From assembly GCA_028821475.1 (NCBI GenBank), contig JAPPGB010000071.1:1-64000 (forward strand): a DNA stretch of 64,000 nucleotides. Direction: 5' to 3'. The position numbers and the translations under genes are program-made. Within the stretch, counting starts at the first letter, position 1; the number at the start of each line of letters is the position of its first letter. The notes under the pieces were generated by a model, which was not told where the DNA came from, made no database searches, and saw only the letters and a list, made by a program, of their open reading frames with translations. This document shows positions 54,247 through 63,131 of the stretch, one piece after another. The stretch comes from Spirochaetaceae bacterium (GTDB lineage: Bacteria; Spirochaetota; Spirochaetia; SZUA-6; Bin103).

Positions 54247-55389
54247 ATGCTGCTTCGCAGATTGAGAGTATCGGGGCTTCTCTCCTTCGGGCCGAAGGGA
54301 ATCGATCTCCCACTGAAGCCACTGAATGTGCTCATCGGACCGAACGGGTCAGGAAAGTCGAATCTTCTGGAGATTCTCGCACTACTCAGGGCGACTCCCC
54401 GAGGGCTGCTCGATCCGGTTCGGCGCAGCGGCGTGGGCGAGTGGTTCTGGAAGGGCCGGGAGTCCTCGTTGGACGCCGCCGTCGATGCGGTGATCCACTT
54501 TCCGGTCGGCACGGTAGTCGAGTTGCGACACATTCTGAAACTGACGCGGCGTTCGCATCGTTTCGAGGTCACCGAGGAACGGATCGAGAGGTCGGCGGAC
54601 GGTGACCATTCGTACTACTGCTTCCAGAACGGTGATGCCGTTCTCAATGACGAGCCGGAACAGGGGCGCCACCTTGACAGCCCGAATCGCGAGGAATCGA
54701 TCCTGGCACAGCTCTATGCGCCCGGACGGTACCCTCATCTTCAATACCTGCAGGCGTCCTATCGGAGAATTAGACTGCATCGCCGGTGGGATTTCGGCCC
54801 CGCTTCGTCGCTCCGGGACCGGCAGAGCGCCGATGGTCCCAGTGACATGCTGCTCGATGGCGGCGACAACTTGGCTCTGGTGCTCTCAGGGATCAAGGGC
54901 GACACCCGAAGGAGACTATTGCATGCGCTCCGAGATGTGTATGACGGGGTGATCGACTATCGTTGCCAAGTCGATGGCGGCTATGTGTCGCTGTTCATCG
55001 AGGAGCAAGGAGACCGGGAGATTGCGGCAAGCCGCCTGTCCGACGGAACGTTGCGATATATGAGCCTGCTTGCCATCCTGCTGGATCCGAACCCGCCCCT
55101 ACTGGTGGCGATCGAAGAACCCGAGCTCGGTCTGCACCCTGACATCATTCCGACGGTGGCGGAGCTTCTGCTGGATGCCTCGCGGCGAATGCAACTCGTC
55201 GTTACGACCCACTCTCGATCCCTTATCGACTCACTGTCCGACCACCCATCCAGCGTCGTGGTGTGTGAACAGGAGGATGGTGAATCACGCTTCGAGCGGC
55301 TGGACGGCGATAGGTTGAAAGTCTGGCTCGACGAGTTCAGCCTCGGCAAAGTTTGGAGCATGGGCGAACTTGGCGGTAATCGCTGGTGA
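54247..55389 (+). CDS. AAA/ABC-type ATPase of candidate defence pair
   Basis: A 380-residue SMC/RecF-like ATPase (AAA_15/AAA_21 type). Walker A is GPNGSGKS (31-38), the ABC signature is LSDGT (264-268), Walker B is LLVAIEEPELGLHP (285-298), and the switch histidine is H322 in TTHS. The middle region is a short helical insertion without long coiled coil. It overlaps the DUF4276 gene by 4 bp. Two-gene units of such an ATPase with a TOPRIM-like partner include the PARIS and AbiL/RloB-type anti-phage systems, so sensing of phage products is a reasonable inference. Confidence 0.85.
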   Translation: MLLRRLRVSGLLSFGPKGIDLPLKPLNVLIGPNGSGKSNLLEILALLRATPRGLLDPVRRSGVGEWFWKGRESSLDAAVDAVIHFPVGTVVELRHILKLTRRSHRFEVTEERIERSADGDHSYYCFQNGDAVLNDEPEQGRHLDSPNREESILAQLYAPGRYPHLQYLQASYRRIRLHRRWDFGPASSLRDRQSADGPSDMLLDGGDNLALVLSGIKGDTRRRLLHALRDVYDGVIDYRCQVDGGYVSLFIEEQGDREIAASRLSDGTLRYMSLLAILLDPNPPLLVAIEEPELGLHPDIIPTVAELLLDASRRMQLVVTTHSRSLIDSLSDHPSSVVVCEQEDGESRFERLDGDRLKVWLDEFSLGKVWSMGELGGNRW

Positions 55390-55961
55390 AGGTGCGGATC
55401 TACATCGAAGGTGGCGGCGAGGGCAAGGAACTCGACGAAGTCTTCCGGCGTGCCTGGAAGAGATTCTTCGACGCCGCTGGCGTGCGCCACAAGCCGCGGG
55501 TCATACGAGGGGGCGGACGACAACACACCTTCGACGCATTCAGAAATCGCGCGGCTCGCGACACCGCGGAGGAAACCTCGCTCCTCCTGGTGGACAGCGA
55601 AGGCGCCGTGCGGTCCGACGTTTGGAAACACTTACACATCCGTGACGGGTGGGTGCGCCCCGCTGGGGTCAGTCATCGGCAGGCATTTCTCATGGTGCAG
55701 GTCATGGAGACCTGGTTCCTCGCCGACGTCGATTCGTTGCAGCGCTGCTTCGGAGCATCGTTCAGACCAAACGCCCTCCGCGAATGGCCCCAATTGGAGC
55801 AGGTGCCAAAGCAGACCGTCTACAACGTGCTTGCCCAAGCATCCGGCAGACGCTACACCAAACGAACGGCATTTGACCTGTTGGAGCGAGTCAGTCCCGA
55901 TCTCGTAGAGAACGCCTGTCCCCATGCCAAGGCGCTGCTGAATCAGCTACGGTCGCTCTGA
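55386..55961 (+). CDS. DUF4276 TOPRIM-like effector of candidate defence pair
   Basis: A 191-residue DUF4276-type protein. MKVRIYIEGGGEGKELDEVF begins it, with acidic E8/E12. A second acidic motif LLLVDSEG gives D70 and E72. Together they resemble the E...DxD metal site of the TOPRIM fold used by nucleases. The GTG start lies in the ATPase stop codon (GTGA), so the two are made together. It probably acts as the toxic or nuclease effector released by the ATPase, as in PARIS-like systems, but nothing here proves activity. Confidence 0.78.
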   Translation: MKVRIYIEGGGEGKELDEVFRRAWKRFFDAAGVRHKPRVIRGGGRQHTFDAFRNRAARDTAEETSLLLVDSEGAVRSDVWKHLHIRDGWVRPAGVSHRQAFLMVQVMETWFLADVDSLQRCFGASFRPNALREWPQLEQVPKQTVYNVLAQASGRRYTKRTAFDLLERVSPDLVENACPHAKALLNQLRSL

Positions 55962-55995
55962 CCGACACGTACAGCGCCGTGGTACGCTGTCCCTG

Positions 55996-57675
55996 GTGAT
56001 TGACCGCCCCAACATAGTGGTGCTGATGACGGATCAGCAGCGGGCAGACGCGATGGGGTGCGCCGGCAACCCGGTGCTGCGCACGCCGGCGATGGACGCA
56101 ATCGCGGCCTCTGGGGTGCGGTTCAGCAATGCGTGCGCGTCGACCCCGGTGTGCGTGGCGTCGCGGATGAGCTTCATTACCGGCCACCGGGCGTCGCGCA
56201 CCCACTGGGTGGACAACGGCGCCCTGCCCGGCCCGGTGCCGGAGTTGCCCACCATGATGAGCCTGTTGCTGCGCGCCGGCTACTGGACCCACGGCGTGGG
56301 CAAGATGCACTTCGGCGGGCGCTCCTACGGCTTCCGCAACCTGCTCACCATGGAGGAGGGCGTAGCGCACCGCGTCGACGACGACTACCTGCGCTACCTG
56401 CGCGACGCCGGCGTGCACGCCCGCTTTCCCAAGGGGATGCGCGACCTGCTCTACTTCCAGCCGCAGACCAGCGGCGTTCCGGTGCAGCACAGCGCCAGCA
56501 ACTGGGTCGCCGACCGCTCCATCGAGTTCCTGCACGAGCACGCCCGCTACCGCAGCGGGCAGCCGTTCTTCCTGTGGTCCTCCTGGATCGCGCCGCATCC
56601 ACCGTTCGCGCCCAGCGAGCCTTACGACGAACTGTACGATCCGGCCGCCATGCCGCTGCCGGTGTACGCCGACCGGCCGGTGCGCGACCTGCCGTCGGCG
56701 CTGTGGCCGCACCGCGCCCGCTTGGACGGCGCTCACCGCGACCCCGACCGCATGCGCCGCATCCGCGCCCTCTACTACGGCCTGATAAGCCAGGTGGACG
56801 ACGGCATCGCGTGCATCATGGCGGCGTTGCGCGAGCTGCGGCTGGAGGAGAACACGGTGGTACTGTTCACGGCCGATCACGGCGAGATGCTCGGCGACCA
56901 CGGCCTGGCGCAGAAGAACTGCCCCTACGAGCCGTCGGTGCGCGTGCCCCTGCTGCTGCGCTGGCCGGGGCGCACCCGCGCCGGAAGCACCTGCGACGAC
57001 CCGGTCGGCCTGACCGACGTGCTTCCCACCCTGGTGGCTGAGCTGGGCCTCGACTACCCCGCCGGCCACGGCCCGCTGCCCGGCGAGAGCCTGCTCGGCA
57101 AGGCCGGCGGCGGCCTCGCCTCCGGGCGAGACGACTATGTGATCGACTACGGCCAGGGTGCGCGGCGCTGGATCGCGGTGCGCACCCGCCGCCACAAGTA
57201 CGCGCTGTTCGCCTGCGACGGCGGCCGCGAGGAGCTGTACGACTTGCACGCCGACCCGCACGAGCGACACAACCTGGCCGCCGCACAACCGGCGCTCACC
57301 GCCGCGTTTCGCGAGCGCGCCCTGGAGTGGGAGCGCACGTCGGGCCTGGCCCGCGCACCGGGAGACGCCGCCTCGTTTCGCGGAGAGCGCCTCCGCACCT
57401 GGCCGGCGCCGGCGGCCATCCCCACCGAAGGCGAACTGCGCGACGTAACGGTCAACGAAGGAGCGTGGCCAAAGCGCGTGCCCGCAGACGAGGCCGCCAC
57501 CCTGGAGAGCTTCGCCGCCGCCTTCACGCGCGCCATCAGCAAGGAGACCACGCTCAGCCCCGACAAGCTCTCCCTGGCCGCCTACAAGCGCAAGATCAGC
57601 CGCCTCGGCCCCCGCGACCCCGGCGGCGAATCGCTCGCCGGCACCCCCTGGGAACAAGCCTGGCACGACGCTTGA
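55996..57675 (+). CDS. Sulfatase (formylglycine-dependent)
   Basis: A 559-residue type I sulfatase or alkaline-phosphatase-fold hydrolase. The formylglycine signature CVASRMSFITG has Cys53, the residue converted to the catalytic formylglycine, in the C-x-A-S-R form. Metal ligands start with D12 (MTDQQ) and continue in FTADHGEMLGDHG. There is no signal peptide, so it is cytoplasmic and likely acts on an imported sulfate ester. GTG 55996 is the start. The last 100 residues are an extra charged tail. The maturation enzyme is not in this window. Confidence 0.88.
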   Translation: MIDRPNIVVLMTDQQRADAMGCAGNPVLRTPAMDAIAASGVRFSNACASTPVCVASRMSFITGHRASRTHWVDNGALPGPVPELPTMMSLLLRAGYWTHGVGKMHFGGRSYGFRNLLTMEEGVAHRVDDDYLRYLRDAGVHARFPKGMRDLLYFQPQTSGVPVQHSASNWVADRSIEFLHEHARYRSGQPFFLWSSWIAPHPPFAPSEPYDELYDPAAMPLPVYADRPVRDLPSALWPHRARLDGAHRDPDRMRRIRALYYGLISQVDDGIACIMAALRELRLEENTVVLFTADHGEMLGDHGLAQKNCPYEPSVRVPLLLRWPGRTRAGSTCDDPVGLTDVLPTLVAELGLDYPAGHGPLPGESLLGKAGGGLASGRDDYVIDYGQGARRWIAVRTRRHKYALFACDGGREELYDLHADPHERHNLAAAQPALTAAFRERALEWERTSGLARAPGDAASFRGERLRTWPAPAAIPTEGELRDVTVNEGAWPKRVPADEAATLESFAAAFTRAISKETTLSPDKLSLAAYKRKISRLGPRDPGGESLAGTPWEQAWHDA

Positions 57676-57691
57676 GATTGAGGAGGTTGTG

Positions 57692-57883
57692 ATGGCTGTG
57701 AATGTCGAGGACAAGATTGCGGGGCTCGATCCCGACCGGCGCCGCAAGGTCGAGGAGCGGGCAAAGGAACTGATCGCCGAGGAGATGACGCTCCGGGAAC
57801 TGCGCAAGGCCCGGCGCCTCATCCGGGTCAACTTGGCACGCAGGCCCGACACTTCGCGGCCACGCACCGATTCAGGCTGCTGA
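57692..57883 (+). pseudogene. Truncated HigA/XRE-type antitoxin
   Basis: A 63-residue product. Residues up to about 43 (VEDKIAGLDPDRRRKVEERAKELIAEEMTLRELRKARRL) match the N-terminal lead-in of XRE-type antitoxins. Where the helix-turn-helix should continue, it runs RVNLARRPDTSRPRTDSGC to a stop. GGAGGT precedes the ATG. It looks like a broken antitoxin that lost its DNA-binding domain, with no toxin gene beside it. Expression may persist. Confidence 0.6.
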
Positions 57884-57884
57884 A

Positions 57885-59024
57885 CTACTTGTAGGGGTCG
57901 GCGGCGTCGCGCAGGCCGTCGCCGACGGCGTTGTAGCACAGCACCGTCATGAACACGAAGATGCCCGGGATCAGCAGCCACGGGTTCAGCGCGATCACGC
58001 TGACGTTGGAAGCCTGCTGGAGCTGGACTCCCCAGCTCACCGTCGGTGACGTCAGTCCCAGGCCCAGGAAACTGAGGCCGGTCTCGCCGATGATCATCGA
58101 CGGGATCGCCAGGGTGACGTGCACGATCAGGTAGCCGACGAAGTTGGGCAGCATGTGGCCGGTGATGACCCGGTAGTTGTTGGTGCCGGCCACCTTTGCC
58201 GCCGTCACGAAGTCCTCCTCGCGCAGTTGCAGGATCTTGCCGCGCACGGTGCGCGCCAGCCCGGTCCAGCCGAGAATCGACAGGATCACGGACATCAGGA
58301 AGTACTTGGTCACGGGAGGCCACTCCAGCGGTATCGCCGCGGCCAGCGCCATCCACAGGGGCAGCCCCGGCATCGCCTCGATGAACTCCACGATGCGCTG
58401 GATGATCATGTCCACGCCGCCGCCGAGCAGGCCGGAGGCGCCGCCGAGCAGGGCGCCGAGCACGAAACTGAGCGCGATGCCGACCAGGCCGATCGACAAC
58501 GAGATCTGCGCACCGTGGATGACGCGGGTCAACACGTCGCGGCCCAGGTCGTCGGCCCCGAACAGGTAGACCACCGCCGGGTCGTCGACGCCGAACAGGC
58601 GGAGCCGCGCCTCGAACAGGCCCCACAGCTTGTAAGGCTCGCCCTTGACGAACCACCTGATCGGGTAGCGCGTCTCCCGGTCTTCCGAGAACACCAGCAG
58701 GAACGTCGCGGGGTCGCGCTCCTGCGCCAGGCCGTACACGAACGGCACCTGCAGTTGTCCGTCGTGGAACACGTGGATTCGCGTCGGGGGCAGGAACGCC
58801 AGCTCCGTGCGGCTCTTGATCTTGTCGTATGGCGAGAAAAACCCGGCGAAGATCGCCGTGAAGTACAACACGCCCAGAATCACCGCCGACACCACCGCCA
58901 GCTTGTGGCGCGTAAACTTGCGCCGCATCAGCACCCAGTGGGACGCGACGTAGTACTGCTCCCGCTCTTCCTCGGCCCGGCTGGCCGCGTCCGACGACAT
59001 CGGCGCCCGCGTCTCGGTGCTCAT
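57885..59024 (-). CDS. Dpp-type peptide ABC permease (DppC-like, with insertion)
   Basis: A 379-residue DppC-type permease. After the first helix (VVSAVILGVLYFTAIFAGFF) there is an insertion of about 80 residues before YLFGADDLGRDVLTRVIHG. The docking loop is FVTAAKVAGTNNYRVITGHMLPN. ATG 59024 overlaps the DppB-like stop by one codon's edge. The long insertion is common in subgroups that go with large family 5 binding proteins. Confidence 0.88.
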   Translation of the reverse strand: MSTETRAPMSSDAASRAEEEREQYYVASHWVLMRRKFTRHKLAVVSAVILGVLYFTAIFAGFFSPYDKIKSRTELAFLPPTRIHVFHDGQLQVPFVYGLAQERDPATFLLVFSEDRETRYPIRWFVKGEPYKLWGLFEARLRLFGVDDPAVVYLFGADDLGRDVLTRVIHGAQISLSIGLVGIALSFVLGALLGGASGLLGGGVDMIIQRIVEFIEAMPGLPLWMALAAAIPLEWPPVTKYFLMSVILSILGWTGLARTVRGKILQLREEDFVTAAKVAGTNNYRVITGHMLPNFVGYLIVHVTLAIPSMIIGETGLSFLGLGLTSPTVSWGVQLQQASNVSVIALNPWLLIPGIFVFMTVLCYNAVGDGLRDAADPYK

Positions 59025-60019
59025 CACATCTGCTTCTCGAACCGGATGCGCGGATCCACCACCACCAGCAGGAGGTCCGAAATCAGCGTGCCGAACAGCC
59101 CGAGCGACCCCAGGAACAGTATCAGGCTGGCGGCGATCTGCAGGTCCTGCTCCAGGAGCGCGGTCAGCAGCAGCGGGCCCACCGTGGGCAGACTGAGCAC
59201 GATCGACACCAGCGCCTCGCCGGACACCACCCCTGCCAGCAGACCCGCCAGTCCCGACACCATCGGATTGATCGCCAGCCGGATCGGGTACTTGAACAAC
59301 AGGCGCCCCTCGGGGACGCCCTTGGCGCGCGCGGTCACCACGTACTGCCGGCCCAGTTCGTCCATCAGCGTGGTGCGCAGCACGCGGATCATGCCGGCGG
59401 TGCCGGCGGTGCCGATCACGAACAGCGGCACCGGCAAGTGCTTCATCAGGTCGATCACCTTGGCGAAACTCCACGGCGCGACCAGGTACTCGGGCGAAAA
59501 CAGGCCGCCGGGGCTGAAGCCGAGGTGACGCTGGAACAGGTACATCAGGATGAGCGCGAGCAGGAAGTTGGGCGTGGCCAGGCCCATGAACCCGAACACG
59601 ACGCCGGTGTAGTCGCCGACCGAGTAGGGGTGGGTTGCCGAGTAGATCCCGATCGGGATCGCGATGATGTAGGTGACCACCATGGTGGACAGCGACAGGA
59701 CGATCGACAGCATGATGCGCTCGCCGATCAGGTCGGCGACCGGCCGGTTGTGGGTGGCCGACTCACCGAAGTCGCCGCGCAGAATGATGTTGGTGATCCA
59801 CTTCCAGTACTGGACGTGGAACGGTTCCTTGAAGCCCCAGCGCCTGTTGAGCGCCTCGATGGCCGACTCGTCGAGCGTCACCCCGAACCGCTCCATGTAG
59901 TAGATGAAGTTGTCGATCCAGTCGCCCGGCGGGAGCTGGATCACGGCGAAGGCGACAAAGGACAGCATGATCAGCAGCAGGACCATGTAGAACAGACGCC
60001 GCCCGATGTAGCTCGCCAT
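59024..60019 (-). CDS. Dpp-type peptide ABC permease (DppB-like)
   Basis: A 331-residue DppB-type permease starting MASYIGRRLFYMVLLLIMLSFVAFA. WGFKEPFHVQYWKWI and YVVTARAKGVPEGRLLFKYPIRLA are characteristic. It forms the channel with the DppC-like protein. No ATPase gene lies in the cluster; the DppDF pair at 37-39 kb could serve, or another one elsewhere. Confidence 0.9.
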   Translation of the reverse strand: MASYIGRRLFYMVLLLIMLSFVAFAVIQLPPGDWIDNFIYYMERFGVTLDESAIEALNRRWGFKEPFHVQYWKWITNIILRGDFGESATHNRPVADLIGERIMLSIVLSLSTMVVTYIIAIPIGIYSATHPYSVGDYTGVVFGFMGLATPNFLLALILMYLFQRHLGFSPGGLFSPEYLVAPWSFAKVIDLMKHLPVPLFVIGTAGTAGMIRVLRTTLMDELGRQYVVTARAKGVPEGRLLFKYPIRLAINPMVSGLAGLLAGVVSGEALVSIVLSLPTVGPLLLTALLEQDLQIAASLILFLGSLGLFGTLISDLLLVVVDPRIRFEKQM

Positions 60020-60113
60020 CCCGCGAGCCTAAGGCCGCCAATGTCCGCTGTCAAGGAGCGGTCGGGCCGGGAGCGACGCCGCAGGCGGCGATTTCGGCCG
60101 CGCGGCTCCCTTG

Positions 60114-60146
60114 AAAAAGAGCGGCCGCCCCGCGAAGGACGGCCGC
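60114..60146 (-). terminator. Rho-independent terminator after family 5 binding protein
   Basis: On the minus strand, a 10-bp stem (60146-60137 with 60130-60121, one G-U) with loop TTCGCG is followed by a run of five T (60118-60114). This is a textbook intrinsic terminator. It stands between the binding-protein gene and the DppBC-like permease genes, so permeases would depend on read-through. Confidence 0.78.
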
Positions 60147-60171
60147 CGTGTTTGCGTTCCGGAAAGCCCTA

Positions 60172-60218
60172 GTTCCGAAAGAACGTCAGTTCTTGAAGAA
60201 CGCTAGTTCTTGAAGAAC
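60172..60218 (-). repeat. Triple 17-bp repeat of the gene's own final codons
   Basis: Three units begin at 60172, 60189 and 60206, period exactly 17 bp. Two are the 13-bp dyad GTTCTTGAAGAAC and the third is a weaker GTTCCGAAAGAAC. On the minus strand each copy reads FFKN or FRN and is followed by a stop (TAG, TGA, TAG). The first copy is the real end of the binding-protein gene. Confidence 0.75.
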
Positions 60219-62107
60219 ATCTGGTCGGCGTACAGGTTGAAGCCGATGTCACCCTCGAAGAACGCGGGCACCTTGTCGGGCACGTTGGCCAGATTCGAGC
60301 GGTACACCATCACCATCGGGGCGGCCTGCACCACGCCGATGTTCCACAGCCACTCGGCCTGCAGCTCCCACGCCCTGGTGCTGGCCGCCTTCTGTTCGGG
60401 GCTGCCGTAGGGGTGCCTCTTGCTTTCCACGATCTGCGTCTCGAAGTACTCCTTCAGTTCCGGCGGCGGCTCCTCGCCCGGCAGGTCGCCGGTTTCGTTG
60501 GAAACGCCGATCCGCCGCTTGTTCATCTCCTGCCACCAGTCCCAGTACTGGCGCGCCATGTGGGACAGCGACTGGGTGTGGCCGCCCCCGCTGCTCAGGT
60601 AGTCCTGAAACTCGCCGATGGTCTCGTTCCAGCGCACGAAGTCGATCGTTCCGCCGGACATGCCCTGGTCGATTACGCTGCCGTCCGCGGGCCGCAACTC
60701 CAGGCCGATACCGACCGCTTCGAAGTCCTCCTTGACCAGTTCGTAGGCGCGTATCGGCGTCGCGCCGTGGAACGCGTTGATCACGATAAACGGCTCGCCA
60801 TTGGGCAGCAGCCGGATGCCGTCGTTGTTGCGCTCGTCCAGGCCGAGCGCGTCGAGCATGCGGTTGGCCTCGTCCGGGTCGTGGCGCGCGTAGGGATGGT
60901 CCTCGCCCCACTCCGGCCGGTAGATGCTGGCCAGCTTGGTGATGGTCATCTGCGACGACGTGCCCTGGCCGAGCCACTGCGCCTCGTTGATCCGGTCGCG
61001 GTCGATCGCCAGCGAGATCGCACGCCGGAACTCGACGTTCTCGAAGAACGGCCGCTTCGCCTCGTCCTTGATGTTGAGGTTGAACGCGTACGCCAGGCCG
61101 GTGCCCTCGAACCACGCCTCGATCAGGTTGAGCTTGTAGTTGCCGGCCTGTTGGCCCTGCACCAGCAGCGGGTAGGCGTCCAGGGAGATCATCGCGAAAT
61201 CCGCCTCACCGCCGATAATCTTCAGTCGCATCGCCTCGCGGTCCGATATGATCTGGATCAGACCCGAATCGATGTAGGGAAGCTGCTGCCCGGCGCTGTC
61301 CACCGCGATGTAGTAGGGGTTGCGCTCCTTGAGGCGGAAGGTGGGCTGCACGTCGACGAGCATGAACGGCGCCATGGTGGGCCGTTCGATGTCGCGCTGC
61401 GGGCAGCAGAACGTGGAGTGATCGGCAAACGCATCCTGCCAGTTGTCGAAACCCTCTTCCTTGGCCTTCGCGTTGGCGTTCTCGTTGTACTCGGCGTGCC
61501 ACTGCTTCAACCAGGTGCTCGGCTGGTAGAGCGTCCAGTCGGTGCCCTTGTAGGTCACCAGGTCCTGCGCCACCTTGGGGTACGGCTCGCTGTACTCGAT
61601 CACCACCGTGACGTCGTCCACGGCGGTGACGGTCTTGACCTGCGAGGGGTATCCCCACACGTAGCCCAGCTCCGCCTTCTGCATATCGTTGAAGTGGAAC
61701 GAGAAATCCTCGGCGGTGAAGGGGTCGCCATTGGACCACTTCGACCCCTCCCGCAGGGTCAGGGTGAAGGTCCGGTAGTCGTCGGCAAGGTTGTAGTCCA
61801 GGGCCAAGTCCGGCTCGAACGACCCGTCGAAGTTCATCCGGATCGGCGTCGGCGTGCCCTCGGGATTCTCGCCGATCAGATACGCCCACGGGTTCGGGCT
61901 GTTGCCGAACGCGATGACCTGCCCGCCGTAGGTGCCGATCTCGTCGAACACCGCGCGCACCTTGGGCTCCAGCGGCAGCCGCTCCTCGACGGGAGGCAAC
62001 TCGCCGGCGGCCACCCGTGCCGCAAGCATGGGCGCTTCCTTGTAATCCGCCCAGGCCGAAGCGACAATCAGCGGCACCACCGCTGCCATCAACAGGACTC
62101 GTTTCAT
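60203..62107 (-). CDS. Dpp-type extracellular solute-binding protein (large, family 5)
   Basis: A 634-residue periplasmic binding protein, larger than the typical 500-540 residues. The signal peptide MKRVLLMAAVVPLIVASAWA is short. Family features are LREGSKWSNGDPFTAEDFSF and RRAISLAIDRDRINEAQWLG. It serves the DppB/DppC-like permeases downstream. It has a ribosome site AGGAGGAAGGAC before ATG 62107. The C-terminus ends MFFKN, and this ending is repeated twice more beyond the stop. Confidence 0.9.
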   Translation of the reverse strand: MKRVLLMAAVVPLIVASAWADYKEAPMLAARVAAGELPPVEERLPLEPKVRAVFDEIGTYGGQVIAFGNSPNPWAYLIGENPEGTPTPIRMNFDGSFEPDLALDYNLADDYRTFTLTLREGSKWSNGDPFTAEDFSFHFNDMQKAELGYVWGYPSQVKTVTAVDDVTVVIEYSEPYPKVAQDLVTYKGTDWTLYQPSTWLKQWHAEYNENANAKAKEEGFDNWQDAFADHSTFCCPQRDIERPTMAPFMLVDVQPTFRLKERNPYYIAVDSAGQQLPYIDSGLIQIISDREAMRLKIIGGEADFAMISLDAYPLLVQGQQAGNYKLNLIEAWFEGTGLAYAFNLNIKDEAKRPFFENVEFRRAISLAIDRDRINEAQWLGQGTSSQMTITKLASIYRPEWGEDHPYARHDPDEANRMLDALGLDERNNDGIRLLPNGEPFIVINAFHGATPIRAYELVKEDFEAVGIGLELRPADGSVIDQGMSGGTIDFVRWNETIGEFQDYLSSGGGHTQSLSHMARQYWDWWQEMNKRRIGVSNETGDLPGEEPPPELKEYFETQIVESKRHPYGSPEQKAASTRAWELQAEWLWNIGVVQAAPMVMVYRSNLANVPDKVPAFFEGDIGFNLYADQMFFKN

Positions 62108-62204
62108 ATCTGTCCTTCCTCCTGTAGCGCGCCACGCTAAGCCATGGCCGGGCCGCTGTCAAACACGCTTGCGCCGGGGGTACGAACGGGTGATAGGGTG
62201 AGGC

Positions 62205-63032
62205 ATGGACGAACGCCAGAAGTACCTGTTCGACACGCGCGGCTACCTCGTGCTCGACGACGTGCTGAGCGAGGACCAATGTACGCGCCTGATCGCGGCG
62301 GTGAACGAACGGATCGAGGTACCCGACGGCGAGTTGCCGGAGGGGGTTACCAGCAGCAACGAGCCCACGCTTGCGCGACTCGGCGACCTGACCAGTGCCG
62401 GCCCCGAATTCTGCGAGCTGATCGACATCCCGCGCGTCATCGACCTCCTGAGGGTGATCGTTCACCACCAACTGCGCCTGGAAAACACCTACGCGTATGT
62501 CCGCCGCAAGGGGTTCCCCGGCCTGCGCATGCACGGCGGCGGGTCATTCGACAGCAACGGCCAGGACCTGACGCTGATGTACCGCCACTTCAACGGGCGC
62601 ATCTTCAGCGGCCACACGGTGGTGGCGTTCAACCTCACCGACGTCAGCGAGGAGGAGGGCGGGTTCGCCTGCATCGCCGGCAGCCACAAGGCCAACTTCC
62701 CGATTCCGGAGGACATGAAGACGTTCGAGCACGGCGTCGACCGATCCCTGATCCAGTGCGTGCCGTGCCGTGCCGGCTCGGCGGTGATCTTCACCGAGGC
62801 GCTGTGCCACGGCGCCACCCCATGGACCAGCGACCGCGAGCGGGTCACCCTGTTCTACAAATACCACCACGCCGGCATGAAATTTCACAGCTTCTTCCCG
62901 AGCCGCGCCGCCCTCGAGCGCATGACCCCGAGCCAGCGCTCGTTCTACATCGAGGTATCCGCCGACTCGCGCGACCCACGCCTGCTCTACCCCGCGCCGG
63001 CCCGCGACGGTCACCTCGGCAGCGTCCGGTAA
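62205..63032 (+). CDS. Phytanoyl-CoA dioxygenase (PhyH) family protein
   Basis: A 275-residue PhyH-family oxygenase. YLFDTRGYLVLDDVLSEDQ is the standard start of the fold. H110 in RMHGGGSFD and H202 in CHGATPW are the probable iron histidines, with R211 or R213 for 2-oxoglutarate. The usual HxD is not clear; HGGG replaces it, as in a subgroup of this family, and D116 could serve. It is divergent from the Dpp-type operon. Confidence 0.82.
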   Translation: MDERQKYLFDTRGYLVLDDVLSEDQCTRLIAAVNERIEVPDGELPEGVTSSNEPTLARLGDLTSAGPEFCELIDIPRVIDLLRVIVHHQLRLENTYAYVRRKGFPGLRMHGGGSFDSNGQDLTLMYRHFNGRIFSGHTVVAFNLTDVSEEEGGFACIAGSHKANFPIPEDMKTFEHGVDRSLIQCVPCRAGSAVIFTEALCHGATPWTSDRERVTLFYKYHHAGMKFHSFFPSRAALERMTPSQRSFYIEVSADSRDPRLLYPAPARDGHLGSVR

Positions 63033-63131
63033 CGGCACAGCCGGGACGCAACACCGGCGCCGGGATTCCTGGGGGACTTCTGTTGGGATCTCTTGCGGTT
63101 CGTGCGTCATAATCGAGCCTGGGAGGGCGCG

